Source: Cenococcum geophilum 1.58 (lineage: Eukaryota; Ascomycota; Dothideomycetes; Gloniales; Gloniaceae). From it: 64,000 bases of DNA. The DNA is taken from positions 353,303-417,302 of the forward strand of contig KV748269.1 in assembly GCA_001692895.1 (NCBI GenBank), written 5' to 3'. This document shows, piece by piece, positions 23,575 to 33,221 of the stretch. Below the pieces are notes generated by a model, which saw only the letters and a list, made by a program, of their open reading frames with translations, had not been told where the DNA came from and ran no database searches. A program made the position numbers and the translations under genes. How positions within the stretch are numbered: position 1 is the stretch's first letter; the number at the start of each line of letters is the position of its first letter.

Positions 23575-23860
23575 CGCGAGTGGCTAATCCCGAGGTATCA
23601 GCTTATGACGAGTCTGCACTCCTCTATGCTAATGTCTCGCAAGTCTTCCGTATCTAGGTCATTCCGTTCTACAAGGCGCCTGTGACCCTCGTTACAATAC
23701 TGCAGCTCATGCATAGCAAGTCGGATGGGAAGCATTATGTTGAGAGCCAGAATGATCTATATCAAGTGGACCAGTTCGTCAAGTTTGTTTCACCGGTGCT
23801 GGCATGGATATAGCAGATGGTAGCAACACTATTTTGTTTGGCTGGCGCGGTGTTCCCATC
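23575..23860 (+). pseudogene. 3' fragment of a SnoaL/NTF2-like (SigF-type) gene
   Basis: One plus-strand frame reads, apart from two TAG stops, as a coherent protein tail: ANPEVSAYDESALLYANV, VIPFYKAPVTLVTILQL, DGKHYVESQNDLYQVDQF, VKFVSPVLAWI, then QMVATLFCLAGAVFP. This resembles fungal SnoaL-like proteins in which a Tyr-x-x-Ser-Gln-Asn-Asp-Leu-Tyr segment precedes a C-terminal hydrophobic helix. The frame is cut at the left end of the TIR element at 23861. There are no upstream exons in good order, so it is dead. Family assignment is from memory of the motif. Confidence 0.4.
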
Positions 23861-24066
23861 CAGTTGTCAAGTCCCCCACTTTATCAATTTCCACCTGCTT
23901 TTATAAGTACTGACGCCTCTTTTTATCATACATATCGGCCCCTCAAAGCCCGCCCGAACGTTACACTACCGCGCGAATACGCCGTACATCACGATGAAAC
24001 CTCAATTTCCGTAAAGATCCACCTACGCAGAGCCTCCCTACCATACAGCCTCTGTACTGTAGCCTT

Positions 24067-24190
24067 ACTACGTAGAACTTCGTGTAGAGCTTCGTGTAGA
24101 GCTCCGGATAGAGCATCGTATAGAGCTCTAGGTAGAGCTTCGTGTAGAGCCTCGTGTAGAGCTCCGGGTAGAGCTTTGTCCACAGCCTCG
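24067..24190 (-). repeat. 12-bp minisatellite, inverted relative to the one at 7944-10672
   Basis: About ten tandem copies of a 12-bp unit such as GTAGAGCTTCGT. The reverse complement, ACGAAGCTCTAC, is the same unit that builds the 2.7-kb block in the Gypsy LTR. The unit is GC-balanced and not RIPed. Confidence 0.75.
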
Positions 24191-24347
24191 TATCCCTTGC
24201 AACGGTGAAGTCCTACGAGAGTTGAACCGTGCGCGGACGCTAGAATCAAAAGTACGCGTATGGTCACGGAGCCTTCGTCCAATTAATTCTATTGGCTAGC
24301 TCTTATCGATAACAACCGTAGGACAAATTCCACCGTTACAAGGGATA
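24191..24347. mobile_element. 157-bp MITE (TA target), copy 1
   Basis: Bounded by TATCCCTTGCAACGGTG and its inverted partner CACCGTTACAAGGGATA (one mismatch). If the outer TA is a target duplication, this is a Tc1/mariner-type MITE. The interior shares CTTATCGATAA and CCGTAGGAC with the second copy at 41738-41870. Confidence 0.65.
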
Positions 24348-24537
24348 GCGTAATTCTGTAAGGTTGATAAAATTTAGCTCTATTTTTATAAAACTCTTCA
24401 AATTCTACCAAGTTAGGCCTCTCACTTTAGAAAGTAGTGCCTGTATATATACATATATATTCAATCACTTGATAAAAAGAGGCGTCAATATTTATAAAAT
24501 TGGGCGAAAATTGATAAAGTGGGGGACTTGATGACTG

Positions 24538-26011
24538 GAGGGGCAAACTATGGGCATGCAAGAGAGAAAAGGGTCATGGGCAATGGGTTTACTGGAAATA
24601 AGTGGGCTGCTAGATGCAGAGAGGAAAGGGATAGTGAGTGGCTGGTGTTTCAGGGCTGAATTCGGAAGTACGGGAGGTTTAGTAATACTCTAATCCTTAC
24701 TATTGACTATTAGCGATGCACCTGTGCTTATATATTGGGGCAAACAATTCCAATATAAAAACGGCAAAGAGTGAGAATTAGTCTGTATGATGCTACCCCG
24801 CCTGAATAGTTTCATGTTCTTAGGAAAATTATACAGGCTCTTCACGATCTCGAGTTTTGAAGCACTTCAAACGGTCGTCCAAAACTTACATACGGCCAAG
24901 CCTGCAGCCAAGCCGTGGACATATTCGAACATCTTACCCTGGTAGTGAGGACAAAACGAGTGACTCCTCGCACGTATACCTTTGTCGATGACATTTTCAA
25001 AGTGGATGGAATTTTGGACAGTCCTCTAAATTCACGGAATTGCATGGCGTCAGATTCTGCCCACCCAGCTCAAGGCTGCCCAACAGGCTCTCCGGTCATA
25101 CGCTCATATGAACTGCTTAAAGGGCATGCATCAATATCCTTCCGAATGTCTACTATAGGGTTGTCGGAAATCTCTTCCTAAAAAACCTTTTCTAAATCTT
25201 CGAACTCCTCTGGCATGTTTAGACTTGTTGACTTTGACAAGGGCTCCACGGCCTTGATGTCCTGCTACTACCTTAGAGCAAAATCTGGCTAGGAGGCTAG
25301 AGCTGGGATTGGATTTCATCATCCTTGCCGGAAGTAGACGGCTAAATGGGTTAGAAAGAAACAAAGCAAAATACAGTTTAGCATCCATGGCCGCTGCGGC
25401 CTAAATTGGAATAAATGGAGGCCGCCGCCCATTTCGGGCACCGGTTTTCGGAGTTGCTCAACTCTCAACAGCAAGCAAGCTGTGCCTGCATAACCGCCCA
25501 TATCAAAGAAGGAAGCGAATGTGATTTGAGAGAGGCCAGAAAGTAATTATAGCAAATGTGGCGATGTTATATGAGAACACCTCACAACAGACCAGATCTG
25601 TGCCTGAATGCAAGGACGGATATCTGGGATACTTCGCCAATGAGACAAGGATGAGAGGATGGTGGCGCTCGATCTTAATCTTGGCATGCATGGAACCCCT
25701 GCATCGGGTGTTCCAGCGTGATGGCGGCGAATGCGGCGACGGCTTCGCTGACAGTACTCCTTCCTTTTACCCCGTGATCGTACGAACCATTCCCTTCTCT
25801 TCTCTGTCCAAATTTACCTTACAAATCAGGCAAGCTCCTCCTTATTTCCATCCTTGAGAGAGACTGTCGGCCTCTCCCTCCTTCTCCATATTATCTCAAA
25901 TCGCTTCTTTCATTTCCCGAGCAGACGAGACATCTCACTGCTCCTCCACTCATTATTTATATAATATATTTTCAGCACTTCCCGCTGCCACTCTTTTCCA
26001 AAACTACAATC
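24538..26011. other. Intergenic region before the GPI-protein gene
   Basis: No supported gene; open frames are short and contradict each other. A TATA-like ATATAATATA run at about 25960 lies some 50 bp before the ATG of the next gene, and C/T-rich runs precede it (25860-25930). Confidence 0.4.
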
Positions 26012-26875
26012 ATGCTTTCGAAACTCTCGCTTGCCCTTCTAATCAGCGCCGCGTGCTGCACCCAACAGGATATCATTGCACGAGACGGATGTGGAACCAA
26101 CTATGTATCCTGCAGCCCTTCTGGAGCAAAGTCTATGACCTCACCGAACGTGGGTCCGGATATGTCCTCGCTCTACGTAGACTTACTCAACTCGGTCGCT
26201 GGTATCCACTTCTCAAAGCGGGAACTCGGCACCATTGACGGGTCAATAATAGAAAAACGGGAATCACCTTCGATGTGCTGCACGCAAGGGACTTCATGCC
26301 TGAACCTCCAAGGTTTCAATGTGCCTATGTGCTACGACAAGTTTACCACGAATTATATACTCGCTGATGGGTCGTATGGGACAATTACAACCGGGGAATA
26401 CAGCGGCGCAGACGGTTCGAAAGTCAATCTGCTCACTGGAAATTTCACAATATCAAATGGGCAAAATGGCAACATCTATTCAAACGATGAATCAGCCAAG
26501 CCCAATACAGCTACACTCTCCATTCCTCCCCAATGGACAGGCACCGGCGTTGGCAGCGCCATTCCAATTACCGAGCTCGCATCTGTAGGGACCACGTCTA
26601 CTGTTATACCTGTCTCAACAATCGCAGCTTCGACTATCGAGACGGTGATTTCTGGGAAGACTACGCCGATTAGCACGATACTAGCCATGACAGTACCCGC
26701 CAGCACCATCACCCAACCGACGACATTAGCCCCTGTAACGACCGGGATCACAAGCCAGGGCGCAGCTACAGCTTCATCAACCAAAAAGGGCGCCGCCGTA
26801 GGGTTTTTGGAGTCGAGGTCGCCCGTTCGCATATCGCTCCTCAGCGCAATATTGTACGGGGTTTACGCGTTGTAA
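26012..26875 (+). CDS. Secreted, probably GPI-anchored Ser/Thr-rich protein, 287 aa
   Basis: Single exon. Residues 1-17 are a signal peptide (MLSKLSLALLISAACC). A Cys-rich N-terminal part follows, with GCGTNYVSC, MCCTQGTSC and PMCYDKF. Two Lys-Arg sites at 69-70 and 82-83 could be cut by a Kex2 protease. There is one N-glycosylation site (NFT, about 144). Residues 170-265 are Ser/Thr/Val-rich, typical of O-mannosylated cell-wall stalks. The end is a short hydrophobic tail (ISLLSAILYGVYAL) after a basic stretch, consistent with a GPI signal. Fungal homologues of this layout exist but have no assigned function. A role at the cell surface is inference. Confidence 0.8.
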   Translation: MLSKLSLALLISAACCTQQDIIARDGCGTNYVSCSPSGAKSMTSPNVGPDMSSLYVDLLNSVAGIHFSKRELGTIDGSIIEKRESPSMCCTQGTSCLNLQGFNVPMCYDKFTTNYILADGSYGTITTGEYSGADGSKVNLLTGNFTISNGQNGNIYSNDESAKPNTATLSIPPQWTGTGVGSAIPITELASVGTTSTVIPVSTIAASTIETVISGKTTPISTILAMTVPASTITQPTTLAPVTTGITSQGAATASSTKKGAAVGFLESRSPVRISLLSAILYGVYAL

Positions 26876-27488
26876 AACATACTGGGTAAACCTTGCCCAG
26901 GAACGTCTTGATTTATGTTCTTGTTTTGATCATCCATGGCTCATTAAAAATTTCGCTATATAATTCACTGTTGATATATAAGCATTTATATTTGGATACT
27001 GCATTAGGAAAGGCTTTTCTTTATTCTTCTATTGTGGAGGTATACCAAACGTTACCATGAGGAGTATGACAAGGTTGAATATTGGATCTCCCTGTTTCAT
27101 TCTCGTGTATTATTTTGGCTTAGGCTATTATCTATCTTTGGCCTCTCAAGATACCCGCAGAAAGCTAGATTTCAAGTAACGCATCATGAGTTTCAAAGAG
27201 TATCCGAATTTTTTATTTTCTGCTAGTGAGGATAGGTGAACATTGATCGCCATGCTTTGCTCCGTAATCTCCTGAAACACTTTCATCCGAGTTCCTTCTC
27301 ATCACTCAGAGGTATCGTGCCTATTTTGATCAACGGAAACATCAGAGGCGACCAGTACTCTTCTGATTTTCTTCCTACTAGTAGCAGCTTAATGCTACTC
27401 AGGGCTGGTCTCAGTTGTGAAGAGTCCGTTATGCGCATGACAGGCTTCCCAAAATCTCCAAGCCCTTGCCTGTACTCTCCTGGATCGA
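26876..27488. other. Convergent intergenic region
   Basis: Lies between the 3' ends of the GPI-protein gene and NAA30. It is AT-rich at 26930-27010. No gene recognised. Confidence 0.4.
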
Positions 27489-28263
27489 TTATGGTACCTG
27501 CGGCCCCTCCAAGATCTGATGCCCCTCTCTCATTCCTGTCTCATCAAAGCCAGTCGCAGGATAACCGTACTGCGCCGGTAACTCTCCCGAGTCATCTAGC
27601 TGTTGCGGCCGCTTTGTCCCTGTTCCGAGCTTCAAGTATAGGACGAGGCGGAACGCCGTATTACCATTCAAATAATAGCGGTGCAAACGCTTGCTACGCA
27701 GAAAACCGAGGCGCTCGTATAGTTTAAGAGAGGCCGTGTTAGTGACTTCTGTTTCTAGGACAATCTGTTCGAGTATTAGTACTCGCATAGGATATTTGTT
27801 CATAGGTGAGGGGAGCCAGCAGTGTGAGGAGGGGTCTACTTCGTCAGCATCTCGTTCAGCCATGGCGTCTATAGCCATACAGACGAGCTGTGTAGCAATT
27901 CCCTTCCCCCGATGCGTTTCTTGCACGGCCAGCATAGCAATGTAACCACGGAAGGTCCCGCTGCGGTGGTATTCGAGTTTGCAGACTACAACGCCGATGA
28001 GGTTACTGGAGGGGTCGAGAGCCTACATCTCATGTCAGGACATAGAGTTGCTTGCGAAAGAAGACTCTGTGAGGTAGAAGTACCATATAGCACAAATGGC
28101 CCCACTGATAGAGGAAATAGCGGTAAACATAGATGCTGTATGGCTCCGACAGGTCCTTCGAGATCAACTGGCGGATGGCGGGGAGGTAGGCAGACTCTTT
28201 CGAGCCATGGTACTGCACGTAGCGCAGGTCGGAGGTGGAGGATTGAGCATCGTTGTTGCTCAT
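27489..28263 (-). CDS. NAA30: N-alpha-acetyltransferase 30, NatC catalytic subunit
   Basis: Three exons (28084-28263, 27840-28022, 27489-27764) give 212 residues. The first intron is 61 bp. The second is 75 bp, a multiple of three and free of stops, so it looks like coding sequence; it has donor GTAGAC, a perfect TACTAA branch and acceptor CAG. Its removal restores DADEIVLETEVTN, the conserved GNAT strand of Mak3/NAA30. The acetyl-CoA loop RGKGIA is at 98-103, preceded by YIAMLAVQETH; LKLYERLGF follows. NatC acetylates N-termini such as Met-Leu, Met-Ile and Met-Phe on ribosomes. Start is the ATG at 28263; the frame continues upstream only from a TTG. The C-terminal 50 residues are a fungal extension. 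Divergent from LRO1. Confidence 0.92.
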
Positions 28264-28464
28264 AGCAAGTCTGATTCGCAACTGTTATGGAGGTCTGTTG
28301 AGGTTGGCTTGCAGCGGACCAGCAGGCAAGAGGGGTCATCTGGGACGCGGATATTTTAGAGCTGCTGCACTGTTGCCAAGCAATAACGCCGATCCTTTCA
28401 CATGAATAATAGGTTGGAGTTTAAAACGACAAGTTTCTCTACAGCTTCGCGATCCCTCATTTCC
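28264..28464. promoter_or_regulatory. Short divergent promoter, NAA30 / LRO1
   Basis: Only 201 bp separate the two start codons (138 bp if LRO1 starts at the upstream ATG, 28402). Both genes must initiate from this compact region. Confidence 0.45.
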
Positions 28465-30501
28465 ATGTCCTTCCTTCGCCGTCGCCGTCGCCTCGCCGGC
28501 GACTCATCCAGCGATGAGTCGAGAGAACCAAGCCCCGATCAAGAGAAGAAAGACGATTTACGTGTCGTAACTGCCAAAGAGCTACATACTTTAAAGAAGT
28601 CGAGAGGTACAAAACGGCGAAATCTATGGATATTTGGCCTCGGCGGGATTTTCGGCATTGCCGTTGCGGCCTTCTTCGCGGGTAGCAACGACTTGATCGA
28701 TTTATCTTCCCTAGCGGACGTGAACATGGAATCTATACTGGATGCACTACCCGCCGGACTGGTGCGGGACGCGCAGGAATTGCAGGTCGGTGATATTTCA
28801 CCTTGTAAAACTGCTACTGGGTGAGCGTAGAGCTACGGAAGTGCTTATGCTTGCGCTGCTTCTAGAAACATGAAAGAGACGCTGTTAATTACGATTCCTT
28901 TGCGGTTGGTCTCCACGCGCGGAGTCAGGGTATTACAGCCACCCATCCAGTCATTATGATACCTGGAGTAATATCCACAGGATTAGAGAGTTGGGGGACA
29001 GAAGAGCCTACACGTCAGTATTTCAGGAAACGGTTATGGGGAAGTTGGACGATGATGCGGGCATTAGTATTGGATAAAGCGGGCTGGAAGAAGCACATAA
29101 TGCTGGACAAGACAACAGGACTCGATCCGCCGGGCATTAAACTACGTGCTGCGCAAGGCTTCGATGCGACAGACTTTTTTATTACGGGCTACTGGATATG
29201 GAACAAAATCCTTGAGAATCTTGCAACCATTGGCTATGACCCTACAAATGCGTTCACAGCTGCCTATGATTGGCGCCTCTCTTACAAGAACTACGAGACC
29301 CGCGACCAGTATTTCACCCGGCTGAAATCACACATCGAGGTTGCAGTCCAAGTATCCAATAAAAAGACCGTGCTACTATCCCATTCTATGGGCTCACAAG
29401 TTCTCTACTACTTCTTTCATTGGGTTGAAGCCGACGGCTACGGAAATGGTGGACCTGCTTGGGTTGATGCATACATCGACTCCTGGATCAATATTAGTGG
29501 CTGCATGCTAGGCGCGCTCAAAGGAATGCCAGCCGTCCTCTCTGGTGAAATGAAAGACACTGCCCAGCTCAACGCATTCGCTGTCTACGGCCTGGAGAAA
29601 TTCCTTTCCCGACATGAGCGCGCTGAGATATTCAGAGCAATGCCCGGCATTTCGAGTATGCTACCTATTGGCGGCGAGGCCGTCTGGGGCAACTCGACAT
29701 GGGCACCTGATGACAGACCCGAGCAAAACACCAGCTTTGGCAACTTCATCCGCTTCCGTGACCATAATTCTACGCACACTGCAAAGAACCTGACAGTCTC
29801 CGAAGCACTGCCGTATATATTCGCGCACACCGAAAGCTGGTACAAGGATATGGTCATCGGCAGCTACTCACACGGCGTTGCGCACACTCGCAAAGAAGTC
29901 GAGGACAACCAACTCATCCCTGCGAAATGGATCAACCCACTCGAAACTCGCCTACCGCTGGCCCCCAATCTCAAAATCTACTGTTTCTATGGTGTTGGAA
30001 AGGACACAGAGCGTGCATACTACTACAAGGAGGATACTGACCCACTGACCCAAACTAACGTTACCATAGACACTGGGTTCACAAACGGTGTTGTGGATCA
30101 CGGCGTTATTATGGGCGAGGGCGATGGCACGGTGAACTTACTTAGTTCGGGGTACATGTGTTCTAGAGGCTGGAAGATCAAGAGGTATAACCCTGCCAAG
30201 GTGCAGGTCAAGGTTTATGAGATGCCACATGAGCCAGATAGATTTTCGCCGCGAGGAGGCCCGAATACTGGTAAGCGTTATATTCATTTTCATGCAGATC
30301 TTTATCGATGATTCTCTTTCAACGTGAATATGATATACTCACCCTTATTTAGGCGATCATGTCGACATTCTCGGGCGCTCCTCCCTCAACGATCTTATTC
30401 TGCGAGTCGCTGGCGGACGAGGCGAGCTGATTGAAGAAACGATCCACTCAAACATCCTTAAGTACGCTGAGAACGTCAGGATATACGATAATGAAGCGTA
30501 A
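28465..30501 (+). CDS. LRO1: Phospholipid:diacylglycerol acyltransferase
   Basis: Exons 28465-28785, 28866-30270 and 30353-30501 (introns 80 and 82 bp) give 624 residues. The start at 28465 (MSFLRRRRR) matches the family; an in-frame ATG at 28402 would add 21 residues. An Arg-rich cytosolic tail is followed by one membrane segment (about 54-72) and a lumenal LCAT-like alpha/beta hydrolase domain. Visible are the lid area ESWGTEEPTRQYFRKRLWGS, the AAYDWRLSY block, and the triad Ser281 (SHSMGS), Asp527 (GEGDGTVN) and His578 (GDHVDILG). The His is supplied by the last exon. The enzyme moves an acyl chain from phospholipid to diacylglycerol, making triacylglycerol in the ER. The first donor is GTCGGT, a weak form, but the splice restores AQELQKHERDAVNYDSFAV. 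Confidence 0.94.
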
Positions 30502-31367
30502 TATTATAATCGTATGAATGCTGATGCTGAGTGGGATCCAGCTTAGGCTTAGAGTGGAATTGTATAAATCCTATGTTTTTGATACCAATAGACTAATTCA
30601 ATTCTAAAGATATATTTCATGATTCAAAAAGGTCCATGTGGTAGGGTACATGACTATGATCGACTTGACAGACCGCCGATTCTAGCAAGGGCTAAAAAAC
30701 AGTATGGGTTCCCTAGGGCACTGAATGTTTATTCAGACCGCTAATTCGGATGTCTCTTAGCACCTGAAATAAATACAGTATACATGAAAATATACGTTAC
30801 ACATGTAGATAACGCTGCACTGAATACGGCCCAGGGAGCGGGAAAATGAATAGAGGAAAGCAGAGAGATTCAGGCTGTCAGAAACCAAATCCGCAAATAC
30901 ACCTTTTCATCAAACACATATGGTTTACCCAGAATAAAAGAAATACAAAGTCAACAGCCTATAAGGCATTACAACCCCAAAATCTAGTCACCCGCAAGGA
31001 TTCCATAGAATCAACTTTTTGACAAAAAAGGTTAGCAATCCGCTTGCGGATATACGTAAGTCCGCTAATTGATTCTACGGTCTGAGCTTTCGCCGACCCC
31101 CCCCGTTCAACTTTTCCATGACCCCTGCGAGCTGCACCCCGTCAGAAAGTTAAACTCGAAGTTCTGACCACGCCGAGGTTTTCCGTGGCCACGCCGAGCC
31201 CAATCGTCATTCCGAAGTGTCTTTCAAGTGCGCTAACATCCAACGAGCTCTTCCGGATTGGTCACAATACCTCCGCCGGAATAACGTTGCCTAATTGGGA
31301 GAACTCGACCAGTCTCGTGCGAGGAATCGGATGTCATTCGTTCAAACAGACTACAACACAGACAAAC
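30502..31367. other. Intergenic region with a small foldback
   Basis: No gene. At about 31010-31081 the arms TAGAATCAA and TTGATTCTA enclose about 50 bp that themselves contain the palindrome ATCCGCTTGCGGAT. It could be a decayed MITE or a transcript hairpin. Confidence 0.35.
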
Positions 31368-33221
31368 ATGGCGGTGTTGAATTCAATGCCAAGACAGATA
31401 CTTCGCGAGATTACGACCCTACTACGCCCACGTCTCGTCAACCTTCGGAACTGTAGTCTTTCTCGTCGTGCACTTTGGCATGTCGCTGCTCCATCACTTT
31501 ATAACCGTGTCGACCTAAGCATTGCAGACAGGGGGGATGAAGATGACAACGAGAAAAGCGTACAGCGACAGCTTCAGCTGCTTCGATCCATCTCTGAGTG
31601 TGTGCATTTCTATCGCTTCATTTCCAAGCTGATAACCATTCCAGCAATCCAAAACTGGGGTCTCTCGTACGAAGTTTCAAGAATGATGATTCATGGGAAT
31701 TTTATGATGCGACTATGGACACCGACAACGCCGTGCTCGTTAAAGCAGCTCAAAATATGATATCTCTCACTCAAGCATCCCTCACGCCCAACCAACTTGC
31801 TGTTCAGATCGTTGCCGATCTGCAGTCATACACTCAACTTGCCGACTTAACCATCCATGGAATTCATCCAGAGCAGCACATCTGGGCCATGAGTCCCACT
31901 TCCCTCACCTCCCTTAAATGGGAAATGCCAACCAGCTATTTTCGAACGTTCGGCAGTGCGTGGCCTGCTGCCGATTATATCGTTAATGTTGTTGAAAATA
32001 CATGCCCAGCTCTGACTTCGCTGGATGTCGGGTTTTCTAATAGAGAAGGCCAATCTGAGTTACCAGCAGTGGCGCCAGAGAGAGCTCGGCAATATCGATT
32101 AGTGCCTAACGAAAGGCCAACGACACTACCGCATCTACGACACTTTGGATTTCGATGTTGGTACGGCTCAAGCGAACAAGGGACCATCGAGATAAACTTT
32201 CTCGACTTCATTGAAAGACAGACAATCATTGAAATCCGTCGCTATTCCCTTGAGTTATGGGCCTTGGTCGAGAGGAAATTTGGAATTTGTCCTGAAAGTC
32301 TGTGAAATGCTTCCAGATTTGAAAGAGCTACGTTTAATCTCGACTATGGAAGGTGGACAAGGCGAAGGAATGACACCTTATGACTTTTTCTATGCACTTA
32401 CGACCAAACTCTCGAGTCCCAAGTTCTCAATTGAACGTTTCTCTGTCGAGAGCATTAAATGCCCATTTTCAGCCGATATTGGCAAACTGTTTCAGTCTTG
32501 GGAAAGTCTCAAATTTCTTCGAATGGGAGATGGGGATAATAATAATGGTCCCTATGACAATGATGGAAGACTTGACTTTGGCTCATACAGATCGGTAAGC
32601 ACGAGCTTCTTAAGAGATGAATTGTTTTTGATCTGACTTGAACCATAGCACTTACTCCAATTTATCGTAGCACTTCCTCAGTCTCTAGAGGAACTCTACC
32701 TGGAGATAAACGGGGAAGGTCTAACGTTAGACTGCGATGAGCATTTTGATCCTGTCTGTGAGCTTGGCGCTCAAATATTCTCGAAACTACGCCGACTTCA
32801 TACCTGCGACATTCATGGCTGGTTTTCCGATATTGATGGAGGTCTCGGCAGCATTCCAGAGAAAGCAGTCCATTACAGACGTCTGGGCTACGAAAAAAGT
32901 GCTAAAGGTGACGACGGCCCTCCGTCACCCGACGCTCGGAATGCAAATAAGGTTAAATATGTGTGGACTTCAAGAATGGACGGTATATATCAAGAGGAAG
33001 ATGTTGAGGTCATAAAGGAATGGGAGATACTTGAATTGAAAGATGGCGAAGGGGTGTTTAAAGGGAAGGATGCTGATGAGGTTTGGTTAGATGGATTTAC
33101 GTCTGAGCAAGCACGTGGAGGCACTGAGAGAGGGCGTCTAGCGAATTGTCCTGACTATTCTTGGCCTACATTTAAGGACAAGGTACGATCATATCCTATG
33201 TATAGAAAGATATGGGTATGA
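31368..33221 (+). pseudogene. F-box-like / leucine-rich hypothetical protein with one frameshift
   Basis: Exons 31368-31597, 31645-32594 and 32649-33221 are separated by introns of 47 bp (branch CTGAT, acceptor CAG) and 54 bp (GTAAGC..TAG). The N-terminus (MPRQILREITTLLRPRLVNL, then AAPSLYNRVDLS) fits an F-box-like helix set. The middle has Leu-rich blocks such as MLPDLKELRLIS and LPQSLEELYLEI. Between 32215 and 32235 the frame changes from the one ending NFLDFIERQ to the one starting SLKSVAIPLSYG, with no room for an intron; one extra base near AGACAGACAATC would explain it. Otherwise the sequence is intact. It is either a very young pseudogene at the edge of the RIPed block or a base error. 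F-box proteins bring substrates to SCF ubiquitin ligases; the substrate is unknown. Confidence 0.7.

Larger units (their letters stand above)
23861..24537. mobile_element. 677-bp element with 68-bp terminal inverted repeats
   Basis: The left end (23861-23928) and the reverse complement of the right end (24470-24537) align without gaps over 68 bp with about 9 mismatches, nearly all transitions. Both begin CAGTYRTCAAGTCCCCCAC and contain TGACGCCTCTTTTTATCA. There is no transposase, so it is a non-autonomous DNA element. A clear target duplication is not visible; the CAGT start is typical of Tc1/mariner but the flanks are not TA. Its interior holds a 12-bp minisatellite (24067-24190) and a separate small MITE (24191-24347). 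Confidence 0.7.

Noticed and set aside
24842..25857. Possible genes between the TIR element and the GPI-protein gene
   Set aside because: Frames on both strands are short and inconsistent, with no recognisable motif or splice structure.
31185..31367. N-terminal extension of the F-box-like protein from 31185
   Set aside because: The start is GTG; the first ATG that gives the F-box-like helix set is 31368.
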